The position numbers were made by a program, and so were the translations under genes. A stretch of DNA of 57,016 bases from assembly GCA_016840035.1 (NCBI GenBank), contig JAEOTC010000029.1, positions 1 to 57,016 on the forward strand, read 5' to 3'. Positions 36,666-45,093 of this stretch are shown here, piece after piece; the stretch's first letter is position 1; each line of letters begins with the position of its first letter. Origin of the DNA: Candidatus Hodarchaeota archaeon (GTDB taxonomy: Archaea > Asgardarchaeota > Heimdallarchaeia > Hodarchaeales > Hodarchaeaceae). The notes under the pieces were generated by a model. The model was not told the origin of the DNA, did no database searches, and was given only the letters and a program-made list of their open reading frames with translations.

Positions 36666-38144
36666 TTATTTTCTCCTGCGAATGAATCTAACAGATCCTA
36701 GTAGGCCTACTAATAGTAATACAGATGCAATAGTAAATCCAGGAGCGGCAGTAGGTTCATCAACTTTCAAATAGTATACTTGAATAGCTGCTGCCATACT
36801 GTCAAGAGCTTCTTGGGCTTTAGCAGTGTATTGTGCATCAGTATATCCTGCATTCCATGTAATACCATTAAGAGCTGCAAGATAACCAGGAATCATAACG
36901 TCAGAGTGAACTGAGAGCCATTTTGGATGTTGTTTACCCCAGGGGTAAGCATAACTCTGAGATTCAATGTGAGTTACGAAGTTAGATCTGTTGTCGTGGG
37001 CTGAGAACCATGGTTTGTCTTTTAGACTGGTTCGCACGGGAATCCGCCAGGCTTGATTTAGCCAGTTGTCCACGGTTTTCATTTGGTGTTCATCTTCAAG
37101 AAGTTCTTGAGCTAACACTGCGGCATCAGCTGCATTGGCTGCATCAGATGGGACTAGAGAAATTCCACCACCAGTGATAGTAGAACGAACTCCATCAGAT
37201 GATTTGGGCATAGGAATAGCTTTGAAGTTTTCTAAACCTGCACCTTCGAAAATGCTGGTACCCCAAGGACCACAAAGAACCATGGCGGCTTCACCATTAC
37301 CAAAGACTGTGTTGGCTTCACCACCACCGTCAGTTTCAACTGTGTCTGGGACCCAACCTTCACCTTTCATTTTAAGGTAAGCAGCAAATCCTTCAACATT
37401 GAGAGTTCCATTAACTCCATACATACCATCGTCATCCCAGGGGAAGACTGTGGCTGGATCGGAACGAGAATCAATGAAATTGTCAGTTGAACCGAACATA
37501 TAATTCATATATGCAAGATCTGATTGTGATTTACCTACCATTGCGAAAGGTGTAATACCTTCACCGTCAAGGGTTTCACAGGCATCTAGCCAACCGTCTA
37601 ATGTATCAACATCAGCTGCGGTGAGACCTGCGGCTGTGAAGTTATCCGTATTGATATAGGGGAGAATTGATTGTCCAAAGAAGGGTAGTGCAAATACTTT
37701 ATCACCTGTACCATCTCCTTTTTCAAGGTCTAAAATGGACCACCAACCATCTGGAATATCATCAACCCAACCTGCACGGTCATCAGCCCAATCGGCGACT
37801 TCATCGGCAAAATTATGGAAGATTCCAAAGTCTGCAAATTCTGTATACCAGTCTTGGGTAACTAGAAGTAAATCAGGGTAATTTTTGGCTGCAAATCGAG
37901 AAAATAATTGTACACGGTCGCTTGGACCGCCACCTACGACTGTATATTCAAAGTCGTAGTCACCTGCAATGGAGCTATTGTCAATCATTGATTTAATGAT
38001 CTTTCCACGAGGATGATCAAGACCCCATGGAATGACTACCTCAAAAGTATCTGCAGTGGGCTTTGCCACTGTAGATGATGCGCTGAGGGAGGCAAACAAT
38101 AGAGCACCAAGTGTTATTGCGAAAACTATTTTTGCTTTCTTCAT
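36666..38144 (-). CDS. Sugar-binding protein of ABC transporter (SBP family 1), membrane-tethered
   Basis: 492 residues: signal peptide (5-28), a family 1 binding domain (early RVQLFSRFAAKNYPDLLLVTQDWY, later FGNGEAAMVLCGPWG, typical of sugar binders), a linker, and a C-terminal helix (FTIASVLLLVGLLGSVRF) with IRRRK. It is the first gene of the sugar importer operon. A TATA-like GATTTAAAC preceded by GCAAAA (a BRE-like purine-rich stretch) lies about 95 bp upstream on the minus strand. The ligand is probably an oligosaccharide or glucoside, in view of the divergent carbohydrate genes. Confidence 0.92.
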   Translation of the reverse strand: MKKAKIVFAITLGALLFASLSASSTVAKPTADTFEVVIPWGLDHPRGKIIKSMIDNSSIAGDYDFEYTVVGGGPSDRVQLFSRFAAKNYPDLLLVTQDWYTEFADFGIFHNFADEVADWADDRAGWVDDIPDGWWSILDLEKGDGTGDKVFALPFFGQSILPYINTDNFTAAGLTAADVDTLDGWLDACETLDGEGITPFAMVGKSQSDLAYMNYMFGSTDNFIDSRSDPATVFPWDDDGMYGVNGTLNVEGFAAYLKMKGEGWVPDTVETDGGGEANTVFGNGEAAMVLCGPWGTSIFEGAGLENFKAIPMPKSSDGVRSTITGGGISLVPSDAANAADAAVLAQELLEDEHQMKTVDNWLNQAWRIPVRTSLKDKPWFSAHDNRSNFVTHIESQSYAYPWGKQHPKWLSVHSDVMIPGYLAALNGITWNAGYTDAQYTAKAQEALDSMAAAIQVYYLKVDEPTAAPGFTIASVLLLVGLLGSVRFIRRRK

Positions 38145-38613
38145 GTATTTTTTTCACCTAAATAGGTTTATTTTTTCATGCTCCTTATAGCACCTGAATA
38201 AGGGCTTAAAGAGGTGTTTCGACCCGATACGGAGTTTAAATCTTTTGCCCCACATGTATCGTAAATATGGGTGCTAGGAAATGTCTTGTTTTTTTATTTA
38301 GGTCTTTGAAATTTATGTTCAACAAATTCTGACTAATTCGAGACGGAGTAGATCAATCTAAGCTAAATGCGAAAATAAACAAATGTGAGAACTAAACGCG
38401 TTTTTCACCCGCATTGGACATTATGATTTATCACTCTAAGTAGTAGGGTGAATTCACAATAATGAGGGCAATTTTCTTTCTTCAGATACTTTAGATATTG
38501 AGGTTTATTGATTTTTCATCCGATTTTTTTGAAAAAAAGGTTAAGTAACAGGGTGAGAATTCTAGTTATTACCTTAAAATCTCAAATAATGCCACATAGG
38601 GTTGAGTATTACA
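38145..38613. promoter_or_regulatory. Divergent promoter region of the sugar importer and glycosyltransferase genes
   Basis: A 469-bp gene-free stretch. Minus strand: TATA-like GATTTAAAC near 38233-38241. Plus strand: TATA-like CCTTAAAATC near 38573-38582, which would start transcription about 13 nt before the ATG at 38614. Two imperfect inverted repeats lie in between: CACCT/AGGTG (38191-38216, 16-bp spacer) and CCCACAT/ATATGGG (about 38250-38272), both near the importer promoter and suitable as operators. I see no open frame or RNA gene. Confidence 0.4.
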
Positions 38614-39978
38614 ATGAAAATAGCTATGGTTCATTTTAGAGTGGGAGAACTTGACGGTGTTTCGTTAGAAATGGATAAATGGAAATTGGTTCTTGAAGAG
38701 AAATTCAATCATGGAGTTGTCTATCTTGCTGGTTCTTTAGGACAAAGTGTGGGGTATGAGATTTCAGAGTTTTCACTAGACTTCGGTCCAGCACTCGATA
38801 TTCGTACCCGAGCCTTTTCCGAATCCCTTACCAAGGAACAAGAAATGCGTTTAGATGCTGATATTCGTACTCTTGTTGATGAAATTAAACCTAAGATTCT
38901 AGAATTTATTGACAAGTATAATATTCAAGGATTTATTCCTAATAACATGTTTAGTTTACCTCTAAACATACCTGCCTCATTGGCCTTATTAGAAGTCATT
39001 CGTGAAACAGGTATTCCTACAATTAGTCATAATCACGATTTTACTTGGGAAAGAACTGCCTATACACCGAGTTGCTCATTGATTGAAAACTATATGAATG
39101 AATATTTTCCCCCATCGATTCCCCATATCTCTCATGCTGTAATCAACTCTCTTGCTCAGGATTACTTAAAGAAATACAAAAACATTGAGTCTATTGTCGT
39201 ACCAAATGTCTTTTATTTCGAGGAACCAGATTGGGTCAAAGATGAGTATAATGCGGATATAAGAACCGCGCTTGATGTTTCAAAAACTGATATCCTTGTC
39301 CTGCAAGCAACTCGTATCGTTGAGAGAAAGGGGATCGAATTAATAATCGATGTGTTAACGAAGCTGAATAGCCAAGAATTTCGCAGAAAACTATCGTCGA
39401 AACCTTTATATGATGGTCGCTCGTTTACTGAGAAAGATAAAATTGTTTTGGTTATGCCCAATCTTATTGAAGATGATGCTTATAAGGAAAAATTGGAAAG
39501 AAAGTGTAAGGAACTTAATGTTGAATTTAGATTTTGTAATGACATTTTTGCCCATCAACGTTCGACAGGAGATAAGCAAGAGAAGATATACAGCTTATGG
39601 GATATCTACTCACACTCTGATATTGTATCATATCCTAGTTTAGTTGAAGGATGGGGAAATCAATTTTTAGAGGCCGTAAAGGCCAAAATTCCGATCATTA
39701 TTTTTGAGTATGATGTTTATAAGCAGGATATCGGTACACTTGGATTTAAAACAATAACTCTTGGATCAGTTATTAAATCGCGTGATAACCTAGGTTTGGT
39801 AACTGTGGACGAGAAAATGTTGGAAAAAGCTGCTTCTGAAACAATCGAGATTCTTCATGATACATCCCTCAGAGAGAAAGTGGTAAAAGAGAATTTTGAC
39901 ATTGGGCTTGAAGAGCTTTCTATTACTGCACTCTCAAAGTATGTTAAAAAATTACTTCTCTCTGCTGGTCTAGATTAG
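38614..39978 (+). CDS. Glycosyltransferase, GT4 (GT-B fold)
   Basis: About 454 residues. The N-terminal Rossmann half starts MKIAMVHFRVGELDGVS, with the glycine-containing donor/acceptor loop; the C-terminal half has RIVERKGIELIIDVL and the EX7E motif in SLVEGWGNQFLEAVKAK. Retaining GT4 enzymes use nucleotide sugars to make glycosides such as sucrose, mannosylglycerate or lipid-linked glycans. The ATG at 38614 is preferred to a TTG at 38602 because homologues begin MKI. It is divergent from a sugar importer and near a GH13 phosphorylase, so a small soluble glycoside is a plausible product. No membrane segment. Confidence 0.88.
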   Translation: MKIAMVHFRVGELDGVSLEMDKWKLVLEEKFNHGVVYLAGSLGQSVGYEISEFSLDFGPALDIRTRAFSESLTKEQEMRLDADIRTLVDEIKPKILEFIDKYNIQGFIPNNMFSLPLNIPASLALLEVIRETGIPTISHNHDFTWERTAYTPSCSLIENYMNEYFPPSIPHISHAVINSLAQDYLKKYKNIESIVVPNVFYFEEPDWVKDEYNADIRTALDVSKTDILVLQATRIVERKGIELIIDVLTKLNSQEFRRKLSSKPLYDGRSFTEKDKIVLVMPNLIEDDAYKEKLERKCKELNVEFRFCNDIFAHQRSTGDKQEKIYSLWDIYSHSDIVSYPSLVEGWGNQFLEAVKAKIPIIIFEYDVYKQDIGTLGFKTITLGSVIKSRDNLGLVTVDEKMLEKAASETIEILHDTSLREKVVKENFDIGLEELSITALSKYVKKLLLSAGLD

Positions 39979-39983
39979 GATTC

Positions 39984-41135
39984 CTAAATGATTGACTTAA
40001 TATATTCCTTAAATTTCGTCATTTGCCTCTCACGATTATGATGATCTAGCACTAGTTTCTGGCCATGAATTCCCATTTTTTTCCGACTAATCGGATCAGA
40101 TTCCATTCTCAAAATGGCGTTTACGAGATGATCAACATTTTCTGGATTAACCAAGTACCCAGTATAACCATCTTTGACAATTTCAGCTATTCCACCGATA
40201 TTTGAGGAGATCACGGGAATTGATAGGGCAAGAGCTTCTAATAGAACATTGGGAAGCCCTTCTTTCGTGATACTAGGAAGAATCACAAAATCACAGATTA
40301 CATAATAATCTGCAGGATCGGGTGTAAACGGAATAAAAGTAACATTCATTTCTATATTGCGTTTTTTAACCATTTTTTTCAATTTGGTTTCATCTGGTCC
40401 ATCTCCAACAATTAATAGATGAATCTTTGGTAGATGATCGATCTTTATATTTTCAATAGCTTTTAGTAAAACTTCTTGCCCCTTACGATGTTCTAGCGAG
40501 CCAAAGCAACCCAAAATTGGTGTAGCTTCAGACAATCGGCTTTCTAAAAGCATATTCTTAGGTTTTCTTTTCTTGAAGTACCTTAAATCAATACCCTGAT
40601 AGATCTGTCGGATCTTTTTTTCAGGAATATTATAGTTAGTGATTAGAGATTGAAAAATCGTTTTTGTTATAGCTATTACTCCTGAATTCGAAAGCTGATC
40701 TGGAAGATAATATTGTCGGATGTAGCTGGGTACAATGGTACCTGTTTTGGTCAAAAGAATTGTTGGAATACCCATTGCTTGAATACATTTCGCCGAGAAT
40801 ATAGAAACGTGATAATTATTTCTAGGAGGGTGAACAGTGCATATGGCCACTTTGCAGTGTTGTAATGCCTCTCCCCAGAGTTTCATATACCTTTCTGAGT
40901 TAATCGAGATATCTAAATAATCATATAATACTAAATTTTGCAGGGTACATATTTTTTTACATTCGTCGGCAATTCGACCATTTTTTGGTGTAATAACTGT
41001 TATTTTCCATTTTTGGTCAAGAAAAAATCGTATTGCGTCTATTACCCATAGCTGGGTTCCTCCATATAACTCAGTATCTTCAATGAAAGCAATGTGCATA
41101 CAGGATTCAGGTGGAGGAGGAGATATTTTAACCAT
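39984..41135 (-). CDS. Glycosyltransferase, GT4 (GT-B fold)
   Basis: 383 residues. The N-terminal domain (MHIAFIEDTELYGGTQLWVIDA) carries the GGT/GGA-type loop of GT4. The C-terminal domain has CFGSLEHRKGQEVLLKAI and the EX7E motif in EGLPNVLLEALALSIPVIS. The first ATG (41135) would add 12 residues (MVKISPPPPESC) that look unlike family N-termini; a second ATG at 41099 is equally likely and neither has a clear SD. It converges with the GT4 at 38614 (5 bp between stops) and diverges from the GH13 gene. The sugar donor is unknown. Confidence 0.86.
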   Translation of the reverse strand: MVKISPPPPESCMHIAFIEDTELYGGTQLWVIDAIRFFLDQKWKITVITPKNGRIADECKKICTLQNLVLYDYLDISINSERYMKLWGEALQHCKVAICTVHPPRNNYHVSIFSAKCIQAMGIPTILLTKTGTIVPSYIRQYYLPDQLSNSGVIAITKTIFQSLITNYNIPEKKIRQIYQGIDLRYFKKRKPKNMLLESRLSEATPILGCFGSLEHRKGQEVLLKAIENIKIDHLPKIHLLIVGDGPDETKLKKMVKKRNIEMNVTFIPFTPDPADYYVICDFVILPSITKEGLPNVLLEALALSIPVISSNIGGIAEIVKDGYTGYLVNPENVDHLVNAILRMESDPISRKKMGIHGQKLVLDHHNRERQMTKFKEYIKSII

Positions 41136-41201
41136 AGTTCAATTAGTGGAATTATTAGTTTTCTAAGATCTACCAGTAAGAACAAGGTGTTTGCGCGACT
41201 G

Positions 41202-43067
41202 ATGGTAATTCCCGAACAAAAAAAAGCGGAAATAACTAAGAAATTGAAGATTCTATACGGAAACCAAGCAAAATCACTTTTTACTGATATAGAACAACTT
41301 TTTGAGAATCATCTAAAGAATATCTCTATTTTATACTCTGATAGTGGAGAAAGAGTAGCCAGTAAAGTGAAATGCTCAAAAAACGATATTATTCTAAATA
41401 CTTATGCTGATTCCATTCAAGATGAGAGTTATTCCCCTTTAGAAACATTAAGTAATTTTTCAAGAAAGTACATACAGCCCATAATTAATGGATGTCATAT
41501 ATTACCGTTTTATAAATGGGATACTGACAGAGGTTTCTCTGTGTTGGATTATTATTCTGTGGATCCTCGAAATGGTTCGTGGGAACAGTTTAGCGAATTA
41601 AAAAACTCATTTGATGTGTTAATGGTAGATTGCGTTTTAAACCACGCCTCTCTTGACAATCCCATTGTACAAGGTTCACTCAAAGATGAGGGTCAATATC
41701 GTAATTTTGTCATTACATATTCTGATGAAGACAAACCAAGTGAGGAAGACCAACTCAAAATTACGCGAGCTCGTCCTTATCCAGTATTAACGAGATATTA
41801 TGTTGTAGAAGTGGAGAAAAAACGTTTAGCAATATTTAATAAACCTTTAGATGGAAATATACTGAAAAAAGGATGGGTGTGGACTACTTTTAGTCGTGCT
41901 AACAACCCTGACGGTACCGTTGCCACTAGGCAGGTTGATTTAAATTTTAAAAATCCGAAAGTATTCTTAGAAATTGTTAAACTACTTTTATTCTACATTT
42001 CAAAGGGTGCAACTTGGATTCGACTCGATGCGATCGGATACTTATGGAAAAATGTGGGAACTAGTTGCCTGCATTTACCTGAAACTCATCTCTTCATCGA
42101 AGTAATTTCAGAACTGTTTAATGGCTTAGAGTCAATGGACATTGTACTAATTAGCGAGGTTAATGAACCTCAGGAACGAGCACTCCAGTATCTTGGCTCT
42201 GTTAAAGGTCAAAAATCGGATATGATATATCTTTTCACCCACTTTCCTCTAGCAGTCCATGCAGTACTTACTGGAACGGCCAAGTATTATAATAAATGGC
42301 TTCCATCATTAAAAATTGCTTCTGGACGACTTTTTGTAAGCGTATTAGGAACACACGATGGTATGGGGATGAAACCCATTGGTAATTGGCTACCTGAAGT
42401 GGAAAAGCACAAATTACAACAGATTCTACTGCATGATCATGATGCTCTAGCAAATTATGCACGACTCCCAGGAGGGGATACGATAGTATACGAACTATGC
42501 GCTACTCCTTGGAACTTCATCAATAAAGACCAATCGGAACCGGACTTTCTAACGAACTTAAATCGATATTTAGCAGTTTTAGCACTTGGATTGATGATCA
42601 AAGGAGTGCCTTCCATCTATATTAACGGATTACTAGGAATCACCAACAATAAGGAAAAATTAGACGAAAATAGGACAATAAATCGCCAAGTACTTTATGC
42701 TAAAGAGCTTAATATAGAGCTAAATAATAAAAATTCTCAAATGTCCCTTCTAATGTCAGAAGTTCTGAAATTAATTGCAATACGGAAGGGGGAAGAAGCC
42801 TTTGACCTCGATGGCACGTTTGAAGTTTTAGATCTCAATCCAACTGTAGTTTCAGTACTATTATCGGATAAGACCTCCACTAAGAAGCTGATCGCTATGG
42901 TGAATGTCTCAAATTTTAAACAAGAGATATTTGTTGACTGTTCTCAACTCGGATTTAATCAAGAATTGCTATTCGATGTAATTACAAAGAATCCATTAAA
43001 AATTCCCGCTCAAGGTACAAAATTAAGCATCAAATTAGCTCCATATCAAATAAGTTGGCTGCGATAG
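41202..43067 (+). CDS. GH13 subfamily 18 glucoside phosphorylase (sucrose / glucosylglycerate phosphorylase-like)
   Basis: A GH13 enzyme of about 621 residues resembling sucrose phosphorylase and its relatives. Nucleophile D276 (WIRLDAIGYLWK), acid/base E319 (LISEVNEP) and transition-state D386 (LGTHDGMG) are all present, and HILPFYKWDTDRGFSVLDY is a subfamily signature. Such enzymes split an alpha-glucoside with phosphate to glucose 1-phosphate. The ATG at 41202 is preferred: an upstream in-frame GTG would overlap the divergent GT gene and add a basic, non-homologous leader. Sequence alone does not separate sucrose from glucosylglycerate or other acceptors. Nearby GTs suggest turnover of a compatible-solute-like glucoside. 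Confidence 0.86.
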   Translation: MVIPEQKKAEITKKLKILYGNQAKSLFTDIEQLFENHLKNISILYSDSGERVASKVKCSKNDIILNTYADSIQDESYSPLETLSNFSRKYIQPIINGCHILPFYKWDTDRGFSVLDYYSVDPRNGSWEQFSELKNSFDVLMVDCVLNHASLDNPIVQGSLKDEGQYRNFVITYSDEDKPSEEDQLKITRARPYPVLTRYYVVEVEKKRLAIFNKPLDGNILKKGWVWTTFSRANNPDGTVATRQVDLNFKNPKVFLEIVKLLLFYISKGATWIRLDAIGYLWKNVGTSCLHLPETHLFIEVISELFNGLESMDIVLISEVNEPQERALQYLGSVKGQKSDMIYLFTHFPLAVHAVLTGTAKYYNKWLPSLKIASGRLFVSVLGTHDGMGMKPIGNWLPEVEKHKLQQILLHDHDALANYARLPGGDTIVYELCATPWNFINKDQSEPDFLTNLNRYLAVLALGLMIKGVPSIYINGLLGITNNKEKLDENRTINRQVLYAKELNIELNNKNSQMSLLMSEVLKLIAIRKGEEAFDLDGTFEVLDLNPTVVSVLLSDKTSTKKLIAMVNVSNFKQEIFVDCSQLGFNQELLFDVITKNPLKIPAQGTKLSIKLAPYQISWLR

Positions 43068-43090
43068 TTGGAAACAAAGGTTGATCAGTG

Positions 43091-44296
43091 ATGAAGAAAC
43101 CAGTGATAATAATTCCATCATATTGGACAAAAGGTGATCTAACCAAAGAAGATGCTGTTTATGATCATCCTACTGATCTTTTACTCCCCCGAGAAACACT
43201 TTCAAAAACTCTAAAGAGTCTAGAGATCATTTCTGATGATTTTGATACTATTGTTATTGGATGTCCTGTTAGGTCAAATATTGGCTTAGAAATGGATAAA
43301 GCAATCATTCAGATAATAAGGGATGCAAATTTGTCGTTTACGACGAAATATTTTGGTTATAATGAGTATAATTTACTTAAAACTTATATAGAGAAGGAAT
43401 TCCATCTAAAGGATTCTAAACTAATTTCGAACACGGGTTACGGAAACGTCCGTAATCTCTGTTTGCTCCTCCCCCAATTATTTGGCTATGAAGTCGTTAT
43501 TCTAATTGATGATGATGAGCTCGTTACCGACCGATTATTTGTGAGGAGAGCTATAGAATTCGTCGGAAAAAAGGTTCGAGATAAAGTTCTCGGACTAATT
43601 GTTGGATTTTATAAAAATCTCGATGATTCAATATTCATAGATGAAACAAAAATTCCTTGGTGGCGTTTAGTTTGGGAGAAGGAAAAATTAATGAATGAAG
43701 CGTTTCAAAGCGTCATGGATAACCATTCTGAGCGCTTGGTACAAACCCCATTCGCCTTTGGCGGTAATATGGTTATTCACAAAAGCTGTTGGGAAATTGT
43801 TCCATTTGACCCTTTGATTAAAAGAGGAGAGGATATGGATTACTTGCGAAATGTTCAATACTTCGGATTTACAGCCAGATTGGATAAGGAACTTTTCATT
43901 GTCCATGATCCCCCAAAAGTTTCAGAAAACCCCGAGATCAAGTTTAAGCAAGATATTCATCGCTTCCTCTATTCCCAGTATAAACTAAAGCATATGAAAA
44001 TCAATCCCTCATTGTTTGATCCATATCCTGGATATTTTCTAAATCAAATTGAAGGTAAAATTATCTTAACAGAGGTTCTCAATTATATCTACCATAATAG
44101 CGAAATTCTTTTTGAGATCACTAATATCAATCATTTTATTGACAAAATTGCGAATATCGATTTATATCTCAATCAGATTCAAAAAGAATGCCAAGAACTC
44201 AGTGGATCCTATATTATATTTCAAAATCGGTGGAAATCATTAATGAAAATTCTTGGAAGTCTTAAAGCACCTAAAAATATTGTTTTACGCATTTAA
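43091..44296 (+). CDS. GT-A-fold glycosyltransferase (family uncertain)
   Basis: 401 residues. A Rossmann-like start (PVIIIPSYW) leads to the acidic metal motif VVILIDDDELVTD, the DXD of GT-A enzymes. Then FAFGGNMVIHKSCW and RGEDMDYLRNVQYFG form the acceptor side with the catalytic acidic pair, as in GT2-type transferases. HDPPK late in the chain could supply a metal-binding His. It is 23 bp downstream of the GH13 gene and probably co-transcribed. It may build the glucoside that the phosphorylase takes apart. The ATG at 43091 follows an AAAGGTTGA. Confidence 0.75.
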   Translation: MKKPVIIIPSYWTKGDLTKEDAVYDHPTDLLLPRETLSKTLKSLEIISDDFDTIVIGCPVRSNIGLEMDKAIIQIIRDANLSFTTKYFGYNEYNLLKTYIEKEFHLKDSKLISNTGYGNVRNLCLLLPQLFGYEVVILIDDDELVTDRLFVRRAIEFVGKKVRDKVLGLIVGFYKNLDDSIFIDETKIPWWRLVWEKEKLMNEAFQSVMDNHSERLVQTPFAFGGNMVIHKSCWEIVPFDPLIKRGEDMDYLRNVQYFGFTARLDKELFIVHDPPKVSENPEIKFKQDIHRFLYSQYKLKHMKINPSLFDPYPGYFLNQIEGKIILTEVLNYIYHNSEILFEITNINHFIDKIANIDLYLNQIQKECQELSGSYIIFQNRWKSLMKILGSLKAPKNIVLRI

Positions 44297-44314
44297 AAAT
44301 CAATTGCTGATGAA

Positions 44315-44992
44315 TTACCCGTAGATTTTGTAGGAAAATTTAGTAATCCTATAGTTCAATAATACTTGGTTAAATAGGAATAATACTAGAAAGATGATAT
44401 AGATTAAGTTAATTGACTCGTTATTTGAAAGAGCCTCTTGTCCTACGATTAAAGAGAAGGTTTCTAGGAACCAATAGATGACAATACAGATTCCTAATCC
44501 TATATGAATTGCAATCTTTACATTGCGAACAATAAACTTCGTTTCTTTTTCATTCAAAGAGATTTTCCAGTAGATTATGATCCATGTTACCAATAGGCTA
44601 TAAAAGATTAACCAGGATAAACTATATATTGTAGAAAATAGTGGTTTAAAATCTGCACTAATCAATCCGATTGGGGGAAGTAACATTCCAATGATAAGTG
44701 TAATTGATAAAAATACTGATATTCTTGCCCAAAGACCGAGATACGATTGAGAATATTTTTCTAGGGTAATTATCGGTGGAGAAGCACTTGTTAACAGATA
44801 TAAACTCAAGGATAGACAGCTAAATCCTAGAAGTAATCCCCAATGAACCCCCGTCTGTAGTAAAGACATTAATGAAGGTGCAACAACTATTATTCTCAAG
44901 AGAGTCAGTGATAATCTATAAAATTCAGTGAGAAGCAATATACTTGCCCCTACATAAAATATTAGTCTAGTCCAAGCAATTTCGCTTTTCAT
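44315..44992 (-). CDS. Polytopic membrane protein of unknown function
   Basis: 225 residues with about six hydrophobic segments (approximately 10-30, 35-65, 85-110, 125-150, 160-185, 195-215) and short loops. It contains no motif I recognise. It ends 18 bp from the glycosyltransferase stop (convergent) and stands 101 bp downstream of the PAS kinase gene. No other clue to function. Confidence 0.6.
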   Translation of the reverse strand: MKSEIAWTRLIFYVGASILLLTEFYRLSLTLLRIIVVAPSLMSLLQTGVHWGLLLGFSCLSLSLYLLTSASPPIITLEKYSQSYLGLWARISVFLSITLIIGMLLPPIGLISADFKPLFSTIYSLSWLIFYSLLVTWIIIYWKISLNEKETKFIVRNVKIAIHIGLGICIVIYWFLETFSLIVGQEALSNNESINLIYIIFLVLFLFNQVLLNYRITKFSYKIYG

Positions 44993-45093
44993 CTAATCAC
45001 AATTTTTTTCTTAGAGTAAATCCCAAGAAAAGATTACTTTAGAATTCCATAATTAATAAGGAAGAATTGAAAATATCCCTTTCTAACATTTTC

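Noticed and set aside
41094..41201. Upstream GTG extension of the GH13 gene
   Set aside because: It overlaps the divergent glycosyltransferase gene and gives a basic, non-homologous leader; ATG 41202 is preferred.
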